64,000 nt of DNA from Sediminibacterium sp. (GTDB taxonomy: Bacteria; Bacteroidota; Bacteroidia; Chitinophagales; Chitinophagaceae): contig JAEUVE010000020.1 of assembly GCA_016786865.1 (NCBI GenBank), positions 1-64,000 of the forward strand, written 5' to 3'. Both the position numbers and the translations under genes were made by a program. The notes under the pieces are model-generated. The model saw nothing but the letters and a program-made list of their open reading frames with translations, was not told the DNA's origin and ran no database searches. Below, one piece after another: positions 44,259 through 52,857 of the stretch (the first letter of the stretch is position 1; the number at the start of each line of letters is the position of its first letter).

Positions 44259-45053
44259 ATGATCAGCAATCACGAAATTGATTACAGGATTTTTGGAGAG
44301 GAAATGCAGTATGTTGAAGTTGAATTGGACTACAACGAAACTGCTATTGCAGAACCCGGAGCCTTTATGATGATGGACGACGGTGTTATTATGGAAACCA
44401 TGTTTGGCGACGGCAGTCACCAGAACAACAGCATTTTTGGAAAATTGCTGAATGCCGGAAAAAGAGTCCTGACCGGTGAAAGCCTGTTCATGACAGCCTT
44501 CACCAATGTGAACCAGGGAAAAAGAAGGGTATGTTTTGCTTCTCCCTATCCCGGTAAAATCATTCCGCTCGATCTGTCGTTGCTGAACAACCGGATCATC
44601 TGTCAGAAAGATGCTTTTCTTTGTGCAGCCAAGGGCGTGAATGTGGGTATTGAATTTCAACGCAAACTGGGAACCGGTTTGTTTGGCGGTGAAGGTTTCA
44701 TCATGCAGAAACTGGAAGGAGATGGTATGGCATTCCTGCATGCGGGCGGACATGTATTTCAAAAAAACCTTCAGCCGGGAGAATTGTTAAAAATTGATAC
44801 TGGTTGTATTGTTGGCTTCACTTCCGGTGTTCATTACGATATTCAGTTTGTAGGTGGAATCAAAAACACACTGTTTGGCGGTGAGGGCTTGTTCTTTGCC
44901 ACCTTATCCGGCCCGGGAACGGTTTGGATTCAGACCCTTCCGATCAGCAGACTTGCCGGCAGAATTCTGCAATACGGCACCACTACCAGAAAAGAAGAAG
45001 GAAGCCTCCTGGGCGGAATCGGTAATTTACTGGATGGAGACGGAAGATGGTAA
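44259..45053 (+). CDS. AIM24/TIGR00266 family protein
   Basis: The 264-residue protein has the repeated double-psi-like beta-sheet architecture of the AIM24 family: QYVEVELDYNETAIAEPGAF, MMDDGVIMETMFGDGSH, TAFTNVNQGKRRVCFASPYPG, GLFGGEGFIMQKLEGDGMAFLHAGG split across motifs, and GEGLFFATLSGPGTVWIQTL. There is no signal peptide. No molecular function is established for bacterial members. It starts 11 bases after the RND pump gene and ends before a strong terminator, so it is very likely part of the efflux transcript. Confidence 0.88.
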   Translation: MISNHEIDYRIFGEEMQYVEVELDYNETAIAEPGAFMMMDDGVIMETMFGDGSHQNNSIFGKLLNAGKRVLTGESLFMTAFTNVNQGKRRVCFASPYPGKIIPLDLSLLNNRIICQKDAFLCAAKGVNVGIEFQRKLGTGLFGGEGFIMQKLEGDGMAFLHAGGHVFQKNLQPGELLKIDTGCIVGFTSGVHYDIQFVGGIKNTLFGGEGLFFATLSGPGTVWIQTLPISRLAGRILQYGTTTRKEEGSLLGGIGNLLDGDGRW

Positions 45054-45079
45054 TTGGTTGATTACAGTTGGCTCTTATA

Positions 45080-45107
45080 AAAAAGCCCCGGAATTCCGGG
45101 GCTTTTT
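45080..45107. terminator. Perfect bidirectional Rho-independent terminator
   Basis: AAAAAGCCCCGGAA and its exact reverse complement TTCCGGGGCTTTTT form a 28-base perfect palindrome. It separates the convergent AIM24 and aminotransferase genes and should stop transcription both ways. Confidence 0.95.
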
Positions 45108-45133
45108 CTTTTTGATATCATTGTTACTCCTGG

Positions 45134-46285
45134 CTACTTCAGGCTGGTCAGTTTGGATACTGCCTTCTCCAGGGTTTCCTCTTTCTTGGCAAAACAAAAC
45201 CGCAATACTTTATTGTCTTCTCCATCTCTGTAAAAAGAAGAAACCGGTATGGTGGCAATACCGTATTCTTTGGTAAGCCGGATGGCCAGCTCCTTGTCTG
45301 TTTCCTTGCTGAAGCCCTCATAACTGTAACACTCAAAATAACTGCCGTGCGACGGTACACAACGGAAGGGCGTTTTTTCCATCAGGGTTCTGAAATAATC
45401 TCGTTTCGCCTGCATGAATGTTCCGAGATTCAGGTAGTCGGCCTCGTTTTGCAGATAAGCCGCCAGCGCTACCTGCTTGGGCGTATCGCAGGTAAAGCAA
45501 TTGAACTGGTGTATTTTCCGGAAATCCTGCATCAGGTGATTGGGTGCAATGCAATAGCCCAGTTTCCAGCCGGTGCAATGGTAGGTTTTCCCAAATGAAA
45601 AACACACAAAGCTTCTCGCATACAAATCGGGATAGCGAAGTATACTCTGATGAGCAATGCCATCGAATATCAGGTGTTCATATACTTCATCGCTCAGGAT
45701 CAGAATATTGGTTCCCGCAGTAATGGCCGACAGGGCTTTCATGTCTTCCGCACTTAGTACGGCTCCGGTTGGATTGTGCGGAGTATTGATCATGATCATC
45801 CGGGTTCGCGGTGTAATGCTTGCTTTTACCGTATCCCAGGGAATGGAATAATCGGGATATTTTAATGAAATAGTAACGGCTTTGGCTCCGTTCAATTCGA
45901 TGGTAGGAATATAACAATCGTATGCCGGTTCAAATACAATGACCTCGTCGCCTGGCTGGAGTACCGTGGTCAATGCTGTATAGATAGCATAGGTTCCTCC
46001 GGGGGTAACCGTTATATCTGTATTGGGATCGATGGCTGCCTGATATAGCCGGGATGCTTTTTTCGCAAGAGCCTCACGCAATGCCGGAAGGCCGTTCATG
46101 TGTACATACTGGTTATGTCCTTCCTGCATGGCTTTGCTTACCAGGCCGGTTAAAGCTGCACTCATGGGGAAATCCGGAAATCCCTGTCCCAGGTTAATTG
46201 CGCCATGCTCTGCTGCGAGCTGACTCATGACCGTAAAAATAGTAGTCCCTACATGGGGGAGTTTGGAAACAATGGTGGGTTGCAC
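45134..46285 (-). CDS. Class I/II aminotransferase, methionine aminotransferase type
   Basis: The 383-residue PLP enzyme has INLGQGFPDFPMSAAL near the start, the substrate/PLP segments VTPGGTYAIYTAL, NTPHNPTGAVLS and LSDEVYEHLIFDG, and Lys233 in FSFGKTYHCTGWKLGYC as the PLP-binding lysine. This matches the kynurenine/methionine aminotransferase (YbdL-like) group that transfers amino groups from methionine and aromatic amino acids to 2-oxo acids. It is cytoplasmic. The amidohydrolase at 51667-52848 would suit the same methionine-salvage theme, but no salvage gene cluster is present here. Confidence 0.9.
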   Translation of the reverse strand: MQPTIVSKLPHVGTTIFTVMSQLAAEHGAINLGQGFPDFPMSAALTGLVSKAMQEGHNQYVHMNGLPALREALAKKASRLYQAAIDPNTDITVTPGGTYAIYTALTTVLQPGDEVIVFEPAYDCYIPTIELNGAKAVTISLKYPDYSIPWDTVKASITPRTRMIMINTPHNPTGAVLSAEDMKALSAITAGTNILILSDEVYEHLIFDGIAHQSILRYPDLYARSFVCFSFGKTYHCTGWKLGYCIAPNHLMQDFRKIHQFNCFTCDTPKQVALAAYLQNEADYLNLGTFMQAKRDYFRTLMEKTPFRCVPSHGSYFECYSYEGFSKETDKELAIRLTKEYGIATIPVSSFYRDGEDNKVLRFCFAKKEETLEKAVSKLTSLK

Positions 46286-46345
46286 AACGCGTTCTTTTTA
46301 TTGCTCCGGAAAGATAAGCAATTTAGAAAGCCTGTGCAGCAACAA

Positions 46346-47650
46346 CTATGGTTGAATGGAATTGGACAAACGCTTCAATTCAATTTCAGCAACCTTTGCA
46401 GTATATGCCAGGTTCACCAAACGGTAAGATTCGTTTTCGAAGCTTTGCTGTGCAATCTTCACATCTATAATAGTAGCCTGACCCAGTTGAAACTTCTGCA
46501 TCACCAGATCGAGTAAGCGGGTAGACAATTCAAAATTGGTCTTAGCTGTTTTCAGCTGCTCCAAAGAACTGCTGTATGCCTGATAGGTTTTTACCGCACC
46601 CGTTTCGATGGTCAGCATTAAATTGTCTTTCTGTGTTTTGGCAATCCGGGTGTTCACTTCGGCTACCTGCTGCTGCTTCTTACTGATTAAACCATTGTAA
46701 ATCGGAATAGATAAGTTCAAACCGAAAGTTGGACCATAGCTTTGGTTCACCAGGATAAAACCTGCACCACTGCTGGTTTTACTGATGTTCACGCCGGTGG
46801 TGGCCCGCAGGGTTGGATACCTCAGGGCAGCCGTTTCGCGTTCAATCAGTTCGTTCACTTTAATCTGCTGGTCTGCTGCTATCAACTGCGGGTTGCTGGG
46901 CAGCAAGGTTCTGATTTGTTCCAGCTGAAGCGATTGATCTACCTGGATAGTGTCGGAAATAACTATGTTAGAGTCTGGTCTTACAAAAATAAGGTTCAGC
47001 AAATCCGTTTTACCCTGATTGATCACCAGTTTCTGTGCCTGTTCCGATTGAATCAGGGAATTCAGATCCAGTTGTGCCTGGTAGAGATCGGCATTGTTAG
47101 ACATGCCTACTTCCTTCCGGCTTTCGATCACTTCTACTCTTTTTCTGGAAACCTCAATGGATTTCTGAATAGTCTGCAGAAAATTCTGCTGACGTACTAC
47201 ATCGTAATAACGGGTGGTAACTGCTGCAAGTGTATTCTGAATTTGTGCGTTTAACAGGTCCTGATTCAGGTGCTGCAACTCCTCCAGTCTTTTCTTGGTA
47301 GCCCTCACCTTCATTCCGTTGTACAAGAGGAAACTACCGGTAAGGGATGCCGCCAGGTTATTGGAACTTACGCCATCTCTCTTTACATCCCTGGAAGGAT
47401 CGGGGAATTTCTGATTAATACTGGTAATCTGTTCATTGTTGCTGGCCTGTGCGTTTACAACCGGCAAACCTCCTGCCACTCCGTAACTGTTATTGATACT
47501 GGCTATCTCCAGGCTCTCTTTGGCAAGCTGGATATTGTAGCTGTTTTTCAATGCTGTGGATAAAGCATCCGATAGGGTTAAACGAGGTTGAGCAGTTGCA
47601 CCCAACAGAAACATTACCGAAAAAAGGAGGCAAACAGAATACTTCTTCAT
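46346..47650 (-). CDS. TolC family protein (second, unlinked to the RND operon)
   Basis: The 434-residue protein has a signal peptide (LLGATAQ) and two OEP repeats: LTLSDALSTALKNSYNIQLAK and, near the end, TARLLDLVMQKF-like helices with GQATIIDVKIAQQSFENESY. It should form an outer membrane channel for export. It shares only weak visible similarity with the TolC at 38022 and stands alone on the minus strand, so its partner pump must be encoded elsewhere. The gap to the aminotransferase is 60 bases on the same strand, so cotranscription is possible. Confidence 0.92.
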   Translation of the reverse strand: MKKYSVCLLFSVMFLLGATAQPRLTLSDALSTALKNSYNIQLAKESLEIASINNSYGVAGGLPVVNAQASNNEQITSINQKFPDPSRDVKRDGVSSNNLAASLTGSFLLYNGMKVRATKKRLEELQHLNQDLLNAQIQNTLAAVTTRYYDVVRQQNFLQTIQKSIEVSRKRVEVIESRKEVGMSNNADLYQAQLDLNSLIQSEQAQKLVINQGKTDLLNLIFVRPDSNIVISDTIQVDQSLQLEQIRTLLPSNPQLIAADQQIKVNELIERETAALRYPTLRATTGVNISKTSSGAGFILVNQSYGPTFGLNLSIPIYNGLISKKQQQVAEVNTRIAKTQKDNLMLTIETGAVKTYQAYSSSLEQLKTAKTNFELSTRLLDLVMQKFQLGQATIIDVKIAQQSFENESYRLVNLAYTAKVAEIELKRLSNSIQP

Positions 47651-47709
47651 GTAGCATGAAATTATGCAAGGATCAGTAAAATCTGCAATTTTTTTATACA
47701 GGCGGGCAA

Positions 47710-48426
47710 TCAGCTTACCAGGGTACCTACACTGGATCCCTCCACCACTTTGAGCAGGTTTCCGGGCCTGTTCATATCAAAAACAATGATGGGTAATTTG
47801 TTTTCCATGCAGAGCGTAAATGCTGTCATGTCCATCACTTTCAGATTTTTTGTTATGCAATCCTGAAAGGAGATTTTATCGTACTTCACTGCAGTGGGAT
47901 CTTTTTCGGGATCTGCCGTGTAAATACCATCTACACGGGTTCCTTTAAGTATTACATCGGCCTTCATTTCGATGGCTCGCAGCGATCCTGCAGTATCTGT
48001 GGTAAAATAAGGGTTACCGGTTCCGGCTCCGAATATCACAACACGACCTTTCTCCAGATGGCGCAGCGCTTTTCTTCGGATATAGGGTTCGGCTACCTGT
48101 TCCATATTGATGGCGCTCTGCAAACGGGTATACACGCCAATTTTCTCGAGCATGGCCTGCATGGCCATTGCATTGATTACAGTTGCCAGCATTCCCATAT
48201 AATCTCCATGCGCACGTTCAATACCACTGTCGGCCTCATTCATTCCGCGATAGATATTACCTCCACCAATTACAATGGCTACTTGTACACCCAGGTCGGT
48301 TACCCGTTTGATGTCGTGCGCATATTGTTCTATGATTTGAGGATTGAACGGATCTCCGTTGCGTTGGTCGCCCAACAAAGCTTCTCCGGACAATTTAAGC
48401 AGGATGCGTTTAAACCTAGGCAGCAT
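47710..48426 (-). CDS. pyrH: UMP kinase
   Basis: The 238-residue amino-acid-kinase-fold enzyme phosphorylates UMP to UDP. Signatures are [14 protein letters not shown] (ATP phosphate site), [14 protein letters not shown], and [16 protein letters not shown] and [19 protein letters not shown] segments. It is the last member of the rplM-rpsI-rpsB-tsf-pyrH row, although a terminator separates it from tsf, so it may have its own promoter in the 150-base gap. Confidence 0.96.
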   Translation of the reverse strand: MLPRFKRILLKLSGEALLGDQRNGDPFNPQIIEQYAHDIKRVTDLGVQVAIVIGGGNIYRGMNEADSGIERAHGDYMGMLATVINAMAMQAMLEKIGVYTRLQSAINMEQVAEPYIRRKALRHLEKGRVVIFGAGTGNPYFTTDTAGSLRAIEMKADVILKGTRVDGIYTADPEKDPTAVKYDKISFQDCITKNLKVMDMTAFTLCMENKLPIIVFDMNRPGNLLKVVEGSSVGTLVS

Positions 48427-48519
48427 GTAATGAATTTAGGGTGAAGTGTTGCGCAAAGATATAATCCAAACCAACGCAGATGAAAAAAATCAAAAAATGG
48501 GGACCAGTGTTGCCAAATA

Positions 48520-48549
48520 AGAGAAGCCCTGGTTGTCCAGGGCTTCTCT
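48520..48549 (-). terminator. Terminator of the ribosomal protein operon after tsf
   Basis: AGAGAAGCCCTGG and CCAGGGCTTCTCT form a perfect 13-bp stem with a four-base loop, followed on the minus strand by TTATTTGG. It lies 27 bases after the tsf stop codon. Confidence 0.85.
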
Positions 48550-48576
48550 ATTTATTATTTCAGGTGTTCCGGGGAA

Positions 48577-49413
48577 TTATCCCAGCGCAACCCTTCTGAA
48601 TTCTGTAACGGTTACATCACCTGCATGCTTCAGGTAAGACTCTACGGTAACAGCGCCATCTTTTACGAAAGCCTGTGCCAGCAAAGTGTTCTCTTTGAAG
48701 AAAGCATTCAGCTTACCTTCTGCAATTTTAGCGATCATATCATCCGGCTTACCTGCCATCTTAGGATCAGCTTTCATGGTTTCTACCACAATCGCTCTTT
48801 CTCTTTCGATGGTTTCAGCAGGAATGCTGTTTGCATCTACTGCCAGTGGATTCATTGCTGCAATCTGCATAGCAACATCCTTACCTGCATCAGCAGCTTC
48901 TTTGTTCAATCCTACCAGAACGCCCATGCGGTTAGCGCCATGGATATAAGATGCTACATAAGGAGCTTCGATTCTTTCGAACTTGGCAACACCGATTTTT
49001 TCACCGATGGCAGCCAGCTTATCATTAATCAGGTCGGCTACTTTTGCACCGTTGATGGTTACTTCGTTCAGTTCTTCCGCACTCTTCACATTGTTTGCAA
49101 CAGCTGCATCCGCAATAGATGTAGCAAAAGCAACGAAATCTGCATTCTTGGAAACGAAATCGGTTTCACAGCTGATACATACAACAAATCCAACTTTGTG
49201 ATCTGCGGATGTTTTCGCAATGATTACCCCTTCTTTCGCTTCTCTGTCGCTGCGCTTTGCAGCTACTTTCTGACCCTGCTTACGCAACCAGTCGATTGCT
49301 GCTTCAAAATCACCGTTGGTTTCAGTTAAAGCCTTTCTGCAATCCATCATTCCGGCGCCTGTTGCCTGACGTAATTTATTGATGTCTGCTGCTGTAATAT
49401 TTGCAGTTCCCAT
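48577..49413 (-). CDS. tsf: Elongation factor Ts
   Basis: The 278-residue protein recycles elongation factor Tu by exchanging GDP for GTP. It shows the N-terminal UBA-like helix DINKLRQATGAGMMDCRKAL, then NGDFEAAIDWLRKQG and the core segments FVVCISCETDFVSKNADFV and ALNPLAV-like AAMNPLAVDANSIP. It follows rpsB, the normal gene order. A strong intercistronic hairpin (49444-49475) lies just upstream of its start. Confidence 0.96.
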   Translation of the reverse strand: MGTANITAADINKLRQATGAGMMDCRKALTETNGDFEAAIDWLRKQGQKVAAKRSDREAKEGVIIAKTSADHKVGFVVCISCETDFVSKNADFVAFATSIADAAVANNVKSAEELNEVTINGAKVADLINDKLAAIGEKIGVAKFERIEAPYVASYIHGANRMGVLVGLNKEAADAGKDVAMQIAAMNPLAVDANSIPAETIERERAIVVETMKADPKMAGKPDDMIAKIAEGKLNAFFKENTLLAQAFVKDGAVTVESYLKHAGDVTVTEFRRVALG

Positions 49414-49443
49414 AGTATTGTTTATTGATTAGTTATTTAATAG

Positions 49444-49475
49444 GCAATACAGAACCTTTTCGGATTCTGTATTGC
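49444..49475 (-). promoter_or_regulatory. Intercistronic RNA hairpin between rpsB and tsf
   Basis: On the minus-strand transcript GCAATACAGAA and TTCTGTATTGC form a perfect 11-bp stem around a ten-base loop. No T run follows, so it is less a terminator than an RNA stability or processing element between the two genes. Confidence 0.5.
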
Positions 49476-49520
49476 TGTTAAAGATATTTACTGTGTAAAC
49501 GCGGCAGTATTATGAATGTA

Positions 49521-50414
49521 TTATCTGCTTCCACCACCACCCGCAGGGCGACGGTTTCCTGGAACACGGCGTTTTGCAGGACCGGCAGGACCACCTGCAG
49601 GTGCAGCTCCACGACCTCTTCCGCCACGACCGGCTTCGGACTGTGCTTCAGCTTCCAGGCGACGGGCACGTGCTTCGTTCTCATTGTTGTTGTCATCAGA
49701 CTCATCTTCATCTTTTGAAGCCTGACGCTCAGCCAGACCTTCTGCAATAGCAGCTACGATGTAGTTGGTGATGATGGCAATGGATTTAGTAGCATCGTCG
49801 TTCGCAGGAATAGCAAAATCTACTTTATTTGGATCGCAGTTGGTATCTACCATACCGAAAGTGGTAATGCCCAAACGCTTTGCTTCGGATAAAGCAATGT
49901 GCTCATGACCAATATCCACCAGGAACAGTGCAGCTGGCAGACGGCCCAACTGAGCAATACCTCCCAGTACTTTTTCCATTTTATCCTTATCACGGCTTAA
50001 AGTCAGACGCTCTTTCTTGGTAAGGCTTTCTGCACTTCCGTCGTTCAGCATTTTCTCGATACTCTGCATTTTCTTCACGCTCTTACGAACAGTGTTGAAG
50101 TTAGTGAGCATACCACCCAGCCAACGCTCTGTTGCATAAGGCATGTTCACGCGCTTAGCACATTCTGTAACGATTTCTTTTGCTTGCTTCTTGGTTGCAA
50201 CAAACATGATTTTCTTACCGCTCTTCGCAATCTGCTTGATAGCAGCAGCAGACTCCTGTAAGTAATCTACTGTTTTGTTCAGATCGATGATGTGAATACC
50301 TTTTTTCTCAGCGAAGATGTAAGGCAACATCTTAGGATTCCACTTCTTTTTCAGGTGACCAAAGTGAACGCCGGCCTCCAGTAATTGCTGTTGTAATGAA
50401 GTGTTATTTTCCAT
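49521..50414 (-). CDS. rpsB: 30S ribosomal protein S2 with an extended Gly/Arg-rich tail
   Basis: Residues 1-230 are a normal S2 (LLEAGVHFGHLKKKWNPKML, MLTNFNTVRKSVKKMQ, PAALFLVDIGHEHIALSEAK, GMVDTNCDPNKVDF, AIITNYIVAAIAEGL). Residues 231-297 form an extra low-complexity tail: first acidic (KDEDESDDNNNENEA), then a short charged helix, then RGGRGRGAAPAGGPAGPAKR and a Gly-rich end. E. coli S2 has 241 residues, so the tail adds about 55. S2 binds the small subunit near the mRNA exit and S1 site. The gene precedes tsf in the usual order. Confidence 0.96.
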   Translation of the reverse strand: MENNTSLQQQLLEAGVHFGHLKKKWNPKMLPYIFAEKKGIHIIDLNKTVDYLQESAAAIKQIAKSGKKIMFVATKKQAKEIVTECAKRVNMPYATERWLGGMLTNFNTVRKSVKKMQSIEKMLNDGSAESLTKKERLTLSRDKDKMEKVLGGIAQLGRLPAALFLVDIGHEHIALSEAKRLGITTFGMVDTNCDPNKVDFAIPANDDATKSIAIITNYIVAAIAEGLAERQASKDEDESDDNNNENEARARRLEAEAQSEAGRGGRGRGAAPAGGPAGPAKRRVPGNRRPAGGGGSR

Positions 50415-50474
50415 TGTAATAAATTATATAATTTTTTAAAATTAATTTCCAGACGAAAGTCTTCAGAACAACGA

Positions 50475-50864
50475 TTAACGCTTGCTGAACTGGTAGCTTC
50501 TACGTGCTTTTTTATGACCGAATTTCTTACGTTCAACACCACGTGGATCACGCTTCAGCTGACCTGCGGCTTTCAATGCAGGACGGAACTCGGTATTCAC
50601 TTCCAGCAATGCACGGGCAATACCCAGTTTTGCAGCTTCTGCCTGGCCTTTCAGACCACCACCGGTAGCATTGATTACTACATCAAACTTACCGAATACG
50701 TCAGCCGTTTTTAAAGGAGCTTCTACCTGGTTTTGTAAGTAAACCAATGGGAAATAAGCTTTGTAATCTTTGTCGTTTACAGTGATCTTACCATCGCCCT
50801 TGCTGATGAAAACACGGGTAACAGCTTCTTTACGACGACCAACTGCGTTTTTTTGTTTTTCCAT
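50475..50864 (-). CDS. rpsI: 30S ribosomal protein S9
   Basis: The 129-residue protein has the S9 pattern: AVGRRKEAVTRVFISKGDGK at the start, GGGLKGQAEAAKLGIARALL in the middle and a terminal DPRGVERKKFGHKKARRSYQ leading to the conserved basic end (FSKR), which reaches the P-site tRNA. It directly follows rplM, 46 bases downstream, as in most bacteria. Confidence 0.97.
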   Translation of the reverse strand: MEKQKNAVGRRKEAVTRVFISKGDGKITVNDKDYKAYFPLVYLQNQVEAPLKTADVFGKFDVVINATGGGLKGQAEAAKLGIARALLEVNTEFRPALKAAGQLKRDPRGVERKKFGHKKARRSYQFSKR

Positions 50865-50910
50865 TTGTTTGTATGCTTAACGCCCGAAGCAAAACGCCCC
50901 GGACAATGGT

Positions 50911-51354
50911 TTAGAATTTAAGTTCTTTTGGTTGTTGTGCAGTGTGCGGATGAGTGGATCCTGCATACACAAATAATTTTTTGATCATCTTGCGTCCGAG
51001 ACGATTCTTAGGCAACATACCTTTTACCGCTCTTTCCATTACTACTTCAGGACGACGCTTCAGCAGATCTCCTGCAATTTCTTCCTTCTTACCACCTGGG
51101 TAACCGGAGAAATTCAGGTAAACCTTGTCTTCCAGCTTGTTACCGGTGAAAGCAACTTTTTCGGCATTGATTACAATTACATAATCTCCGCAGTCTACGT
51201 GTGGAGTGTAATAGGCTTTGTTCTTACCGCGCAATACAGCGGCAATCTTGGAGGCAATACGTCCCACGGTTTGATTAGTACCATCAACCACATACCAGTT
51301 GTGTTGAACGGTAGCCGCATTCGCATGCTTGGTGGTGAAATGAAGTTTACTCAT
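50911..51354 (-). CDS. rplM: 50S ribosomal protein L13
   Basis: The 147-residue protein carries the L13 signatures [36 protein letters not shown] and [19 protein letters not shown]. It is an early assembly protein of the large subunit and heads the rplM-rpsI-rpsB-tsf row. Its 5' untranslated region contains a hairpin close to the start codon (51376-51393) that may be used for control. Confidence 0.97.
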   Translation of the reverse strand: MSKLHFTTKHANAATVQHNWYVVDGTNQTVGRIASKIAAVLRGKNKAYYTPHVDCGDYVIVINAEKVAFTGNKLEDKVYLNFSGYPGGKKEEIAGDLLKRRPEVVMERAVKGMLPKNRLGRKMIKKLFVYAGSTHPHTAQQPKELKF

Positions 51355-51375
51355 GATTCTTTTGTTTTAATGAAA

Positions 51376-51393
51376 CCGGCGCTATCCCACCGG
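51376..51393 (-). promoter_or_regulatory. RNA hairpin in the rplM leader, candidate ribosomal-protein autoregulation site
   Basis: In the minus-strand transcript CCGGUG, loop GGAUAG and CGCCGG form a six-pair stem (one G-U) ending 21 bases before the L13 start codon. Ribosomal protein leaders often contain such sites. No covariation was tested, so this is only a candidate. Confidence 0.35.
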
Positions 51394-51666
51394 CCAGAAT
51401 ATTCCCATTTTTGGGAGGGCAAAGGTCAGGTTCTGCATTGGATAATCCAAGGAATTTAGAAACCATTTTGATGCGCCCCTTTGCAACTAATTGATTTTCA
51501 ATAAAAATTTGGTAATTATTTTTTCATTACCTGCTAAAATGGCCGCCAAAAGAGCCTTTGAGGGCCCCATTGGCCCTGAATGGCCCGTCAGTTGCCCTTT
51601 TGACCCCCCCGGTCGGGAAGGCGGATTAAGGCAGGAGATTCCGGAAAGTATCCGAACTTTGCCCAC
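51394..51666. other. Intergenic region between rplM and the amidohydrolase
   Basis: This stretch must hold the divergent promoters for rplM (minus) and the amidohydrolase (plus). It contains imperfect -7-like sequences (GACCTTTG on the minus strand, GAACTTTG on the plus strand at 51654-51661) and a GC-rich part (about 51560-51620) with the small hairpin GGGCC-CCATT-GGCCC. No gene was seen. Confidence 0.5.
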
Positions 51667-52848
51667 TTGAACTACCAGAAATTTTCAGCCGATCAGATTT
51701 TTACCGGTTCAGCCCTGCTCACCGGACAGTCAGTCTTAATAACAGACCGGAAAGGTACTATACTGGACCTGGTTTCCCTCGAAGATGCCGGGGATGATAT
51801 TCAGCACCTGAAGGGCACGCTTTCACCCGGATTGATCAACACACATTGTCACCTGGAACTGAGCCATATGCGGGGATTGATCCCTGAGCATACCGGCCTG
51901 ACGGGCTTTATCCTCAAAATCATCGGCGAAAGACATTTTCCGGAAGAACAGATCCTGGATGCCATTGCTGCAGGTGAAACCGAAATGCTGGCCGGCGGCA
52001 TTGTTGCCGTAGGTGATATTTCCAATAACACCCTTACGGTGGCACAAAAACAGTTGAACAGGCTGGCTTATTATAACTTCATCGAGGTCAGCGGTTGGGT
52101 ACCGGCCATTGCCGATCCCCGCTATAGTGCAGCCTTGCAGGTTCGCGAAAGATTTCGTGAAACTCCTCATCCGTTCAGTGTTTCGCCGCATGCGCCTTAC
52201 TCGGTTTCCAACGAATTATGGGAACGGATTCAGCCCGGTTTTACCGGCAACACTATTACCATTCACAACCAGGAAACTCCCGGAGAGAATGAACTTTTTA
52301 AAACAGGTTCCGGCGACTTCATCGATATGTACCATACGCTGAACATCGACCAGCGCCATTTTACCCCTACGGGCAAAAGCAGCCTGCAATCCTATTTTCC
52401 AAGGATGGCTGCCGCCAAAAAGATCATTTCCGTTCACAACACCCAAACCGAACCTGCCGATATTGTTTTTGCCAATCAACAGGTTATGCAGGCTGGCAAT
52501 GAACTGTTCTGGTGTGTTTGCCCCAACGCCAATCTGTATATCGAAAACAGCCTGCCGCCCATTGAGCTGCTTCGCAGGTACAACTGCACCATCACTGTAG
52601 GCACAGACAGTTTGGCCAGCAACCACAGCCTCAGTATACTGGACGAACTCAAGGTCATCACGAAAAACTTTCCGGATATTCCGCTGGAGGAACTCTTGCA
52701 ATGGGCTACCATCAACGGTGCATCTGCCCTGCAAATGGATAAAACCCTCGGAAGTTTTGAAGCAGGAAAACAACCCGGACTGATCTTGATTGAAGGAGCA
52801 GAACCCGACCGGTTAACGGCCGACTCCAGTATTCGCAGGATCCTCTGA
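51667..52848 (+). CDS. Amidohydrolase (metal-dependent deaminase/chlorohydrolase-type)
   Basis: This 393-residue TIM-barrel metallohydrolase has the metal site His60-x-His62 in INTHCHLELSHM, a His in FSVSPHAPYSVS, another His in ITIHNQETPGE, and Asp in TVGTDSLASNHSLS. The pattern matches the guanine/adenosine/S-adenosylhomocysteine deaminase-like group, but the substrate is not identifiable. Translation probably starts at a TTG (51667), giving the MNYQKF opening I recall from relatives; no suitable ATG exists near it. A -7-like GAACTTTG ends six bases upstream, implying a very short leader. Confidence 0.88.
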   Translation: MNYQKFSADQIFTGSALLTGQSVLITDRKGTILDLVSLEDAGDDIQHLKGTLSPGLINTHCHLELSHMRGLIPEHTGLTGFILKIIGERHFPEEQILDAIAAGETEMLAGGIVAVGDISNNTLTVAQKQLNRLAYYNFIEVSGWVPAIADPRYSAALQVRERFRETPHPFSVSPHAPYSVSNELWERIQPGFTGNTITIHNQETPGENELFKTGSGDFIDMYHTLNIDQRHFTPTGKSSLQSYFPRMAAAKKIISVHNTQTEPADIVFANQQVMQAGNELFWCVCPNANLYIENSLPPIELLRRYNCTITVGTDSLASNHSLSILDELKVITKNFPDIPLEELLQWATINGASALQMDKTLGSFEAGKQPGLILIEGAEPDRLTADSSIRRIL

Positions 52849-52857
52849 TGATTTTCT

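Noticed and set aside
48625..49329. 234-codon plus-strand frame opposite tsf
   Set aside because: Antisense shadow of EF-Ts; the translation has no family resemblance.
51560..51620. GC-rich hairpins before the amidohydrolase as a terminator or small RNA
   Set aside because: Stems are short, no T run follows, and nothing marks a transcript here.
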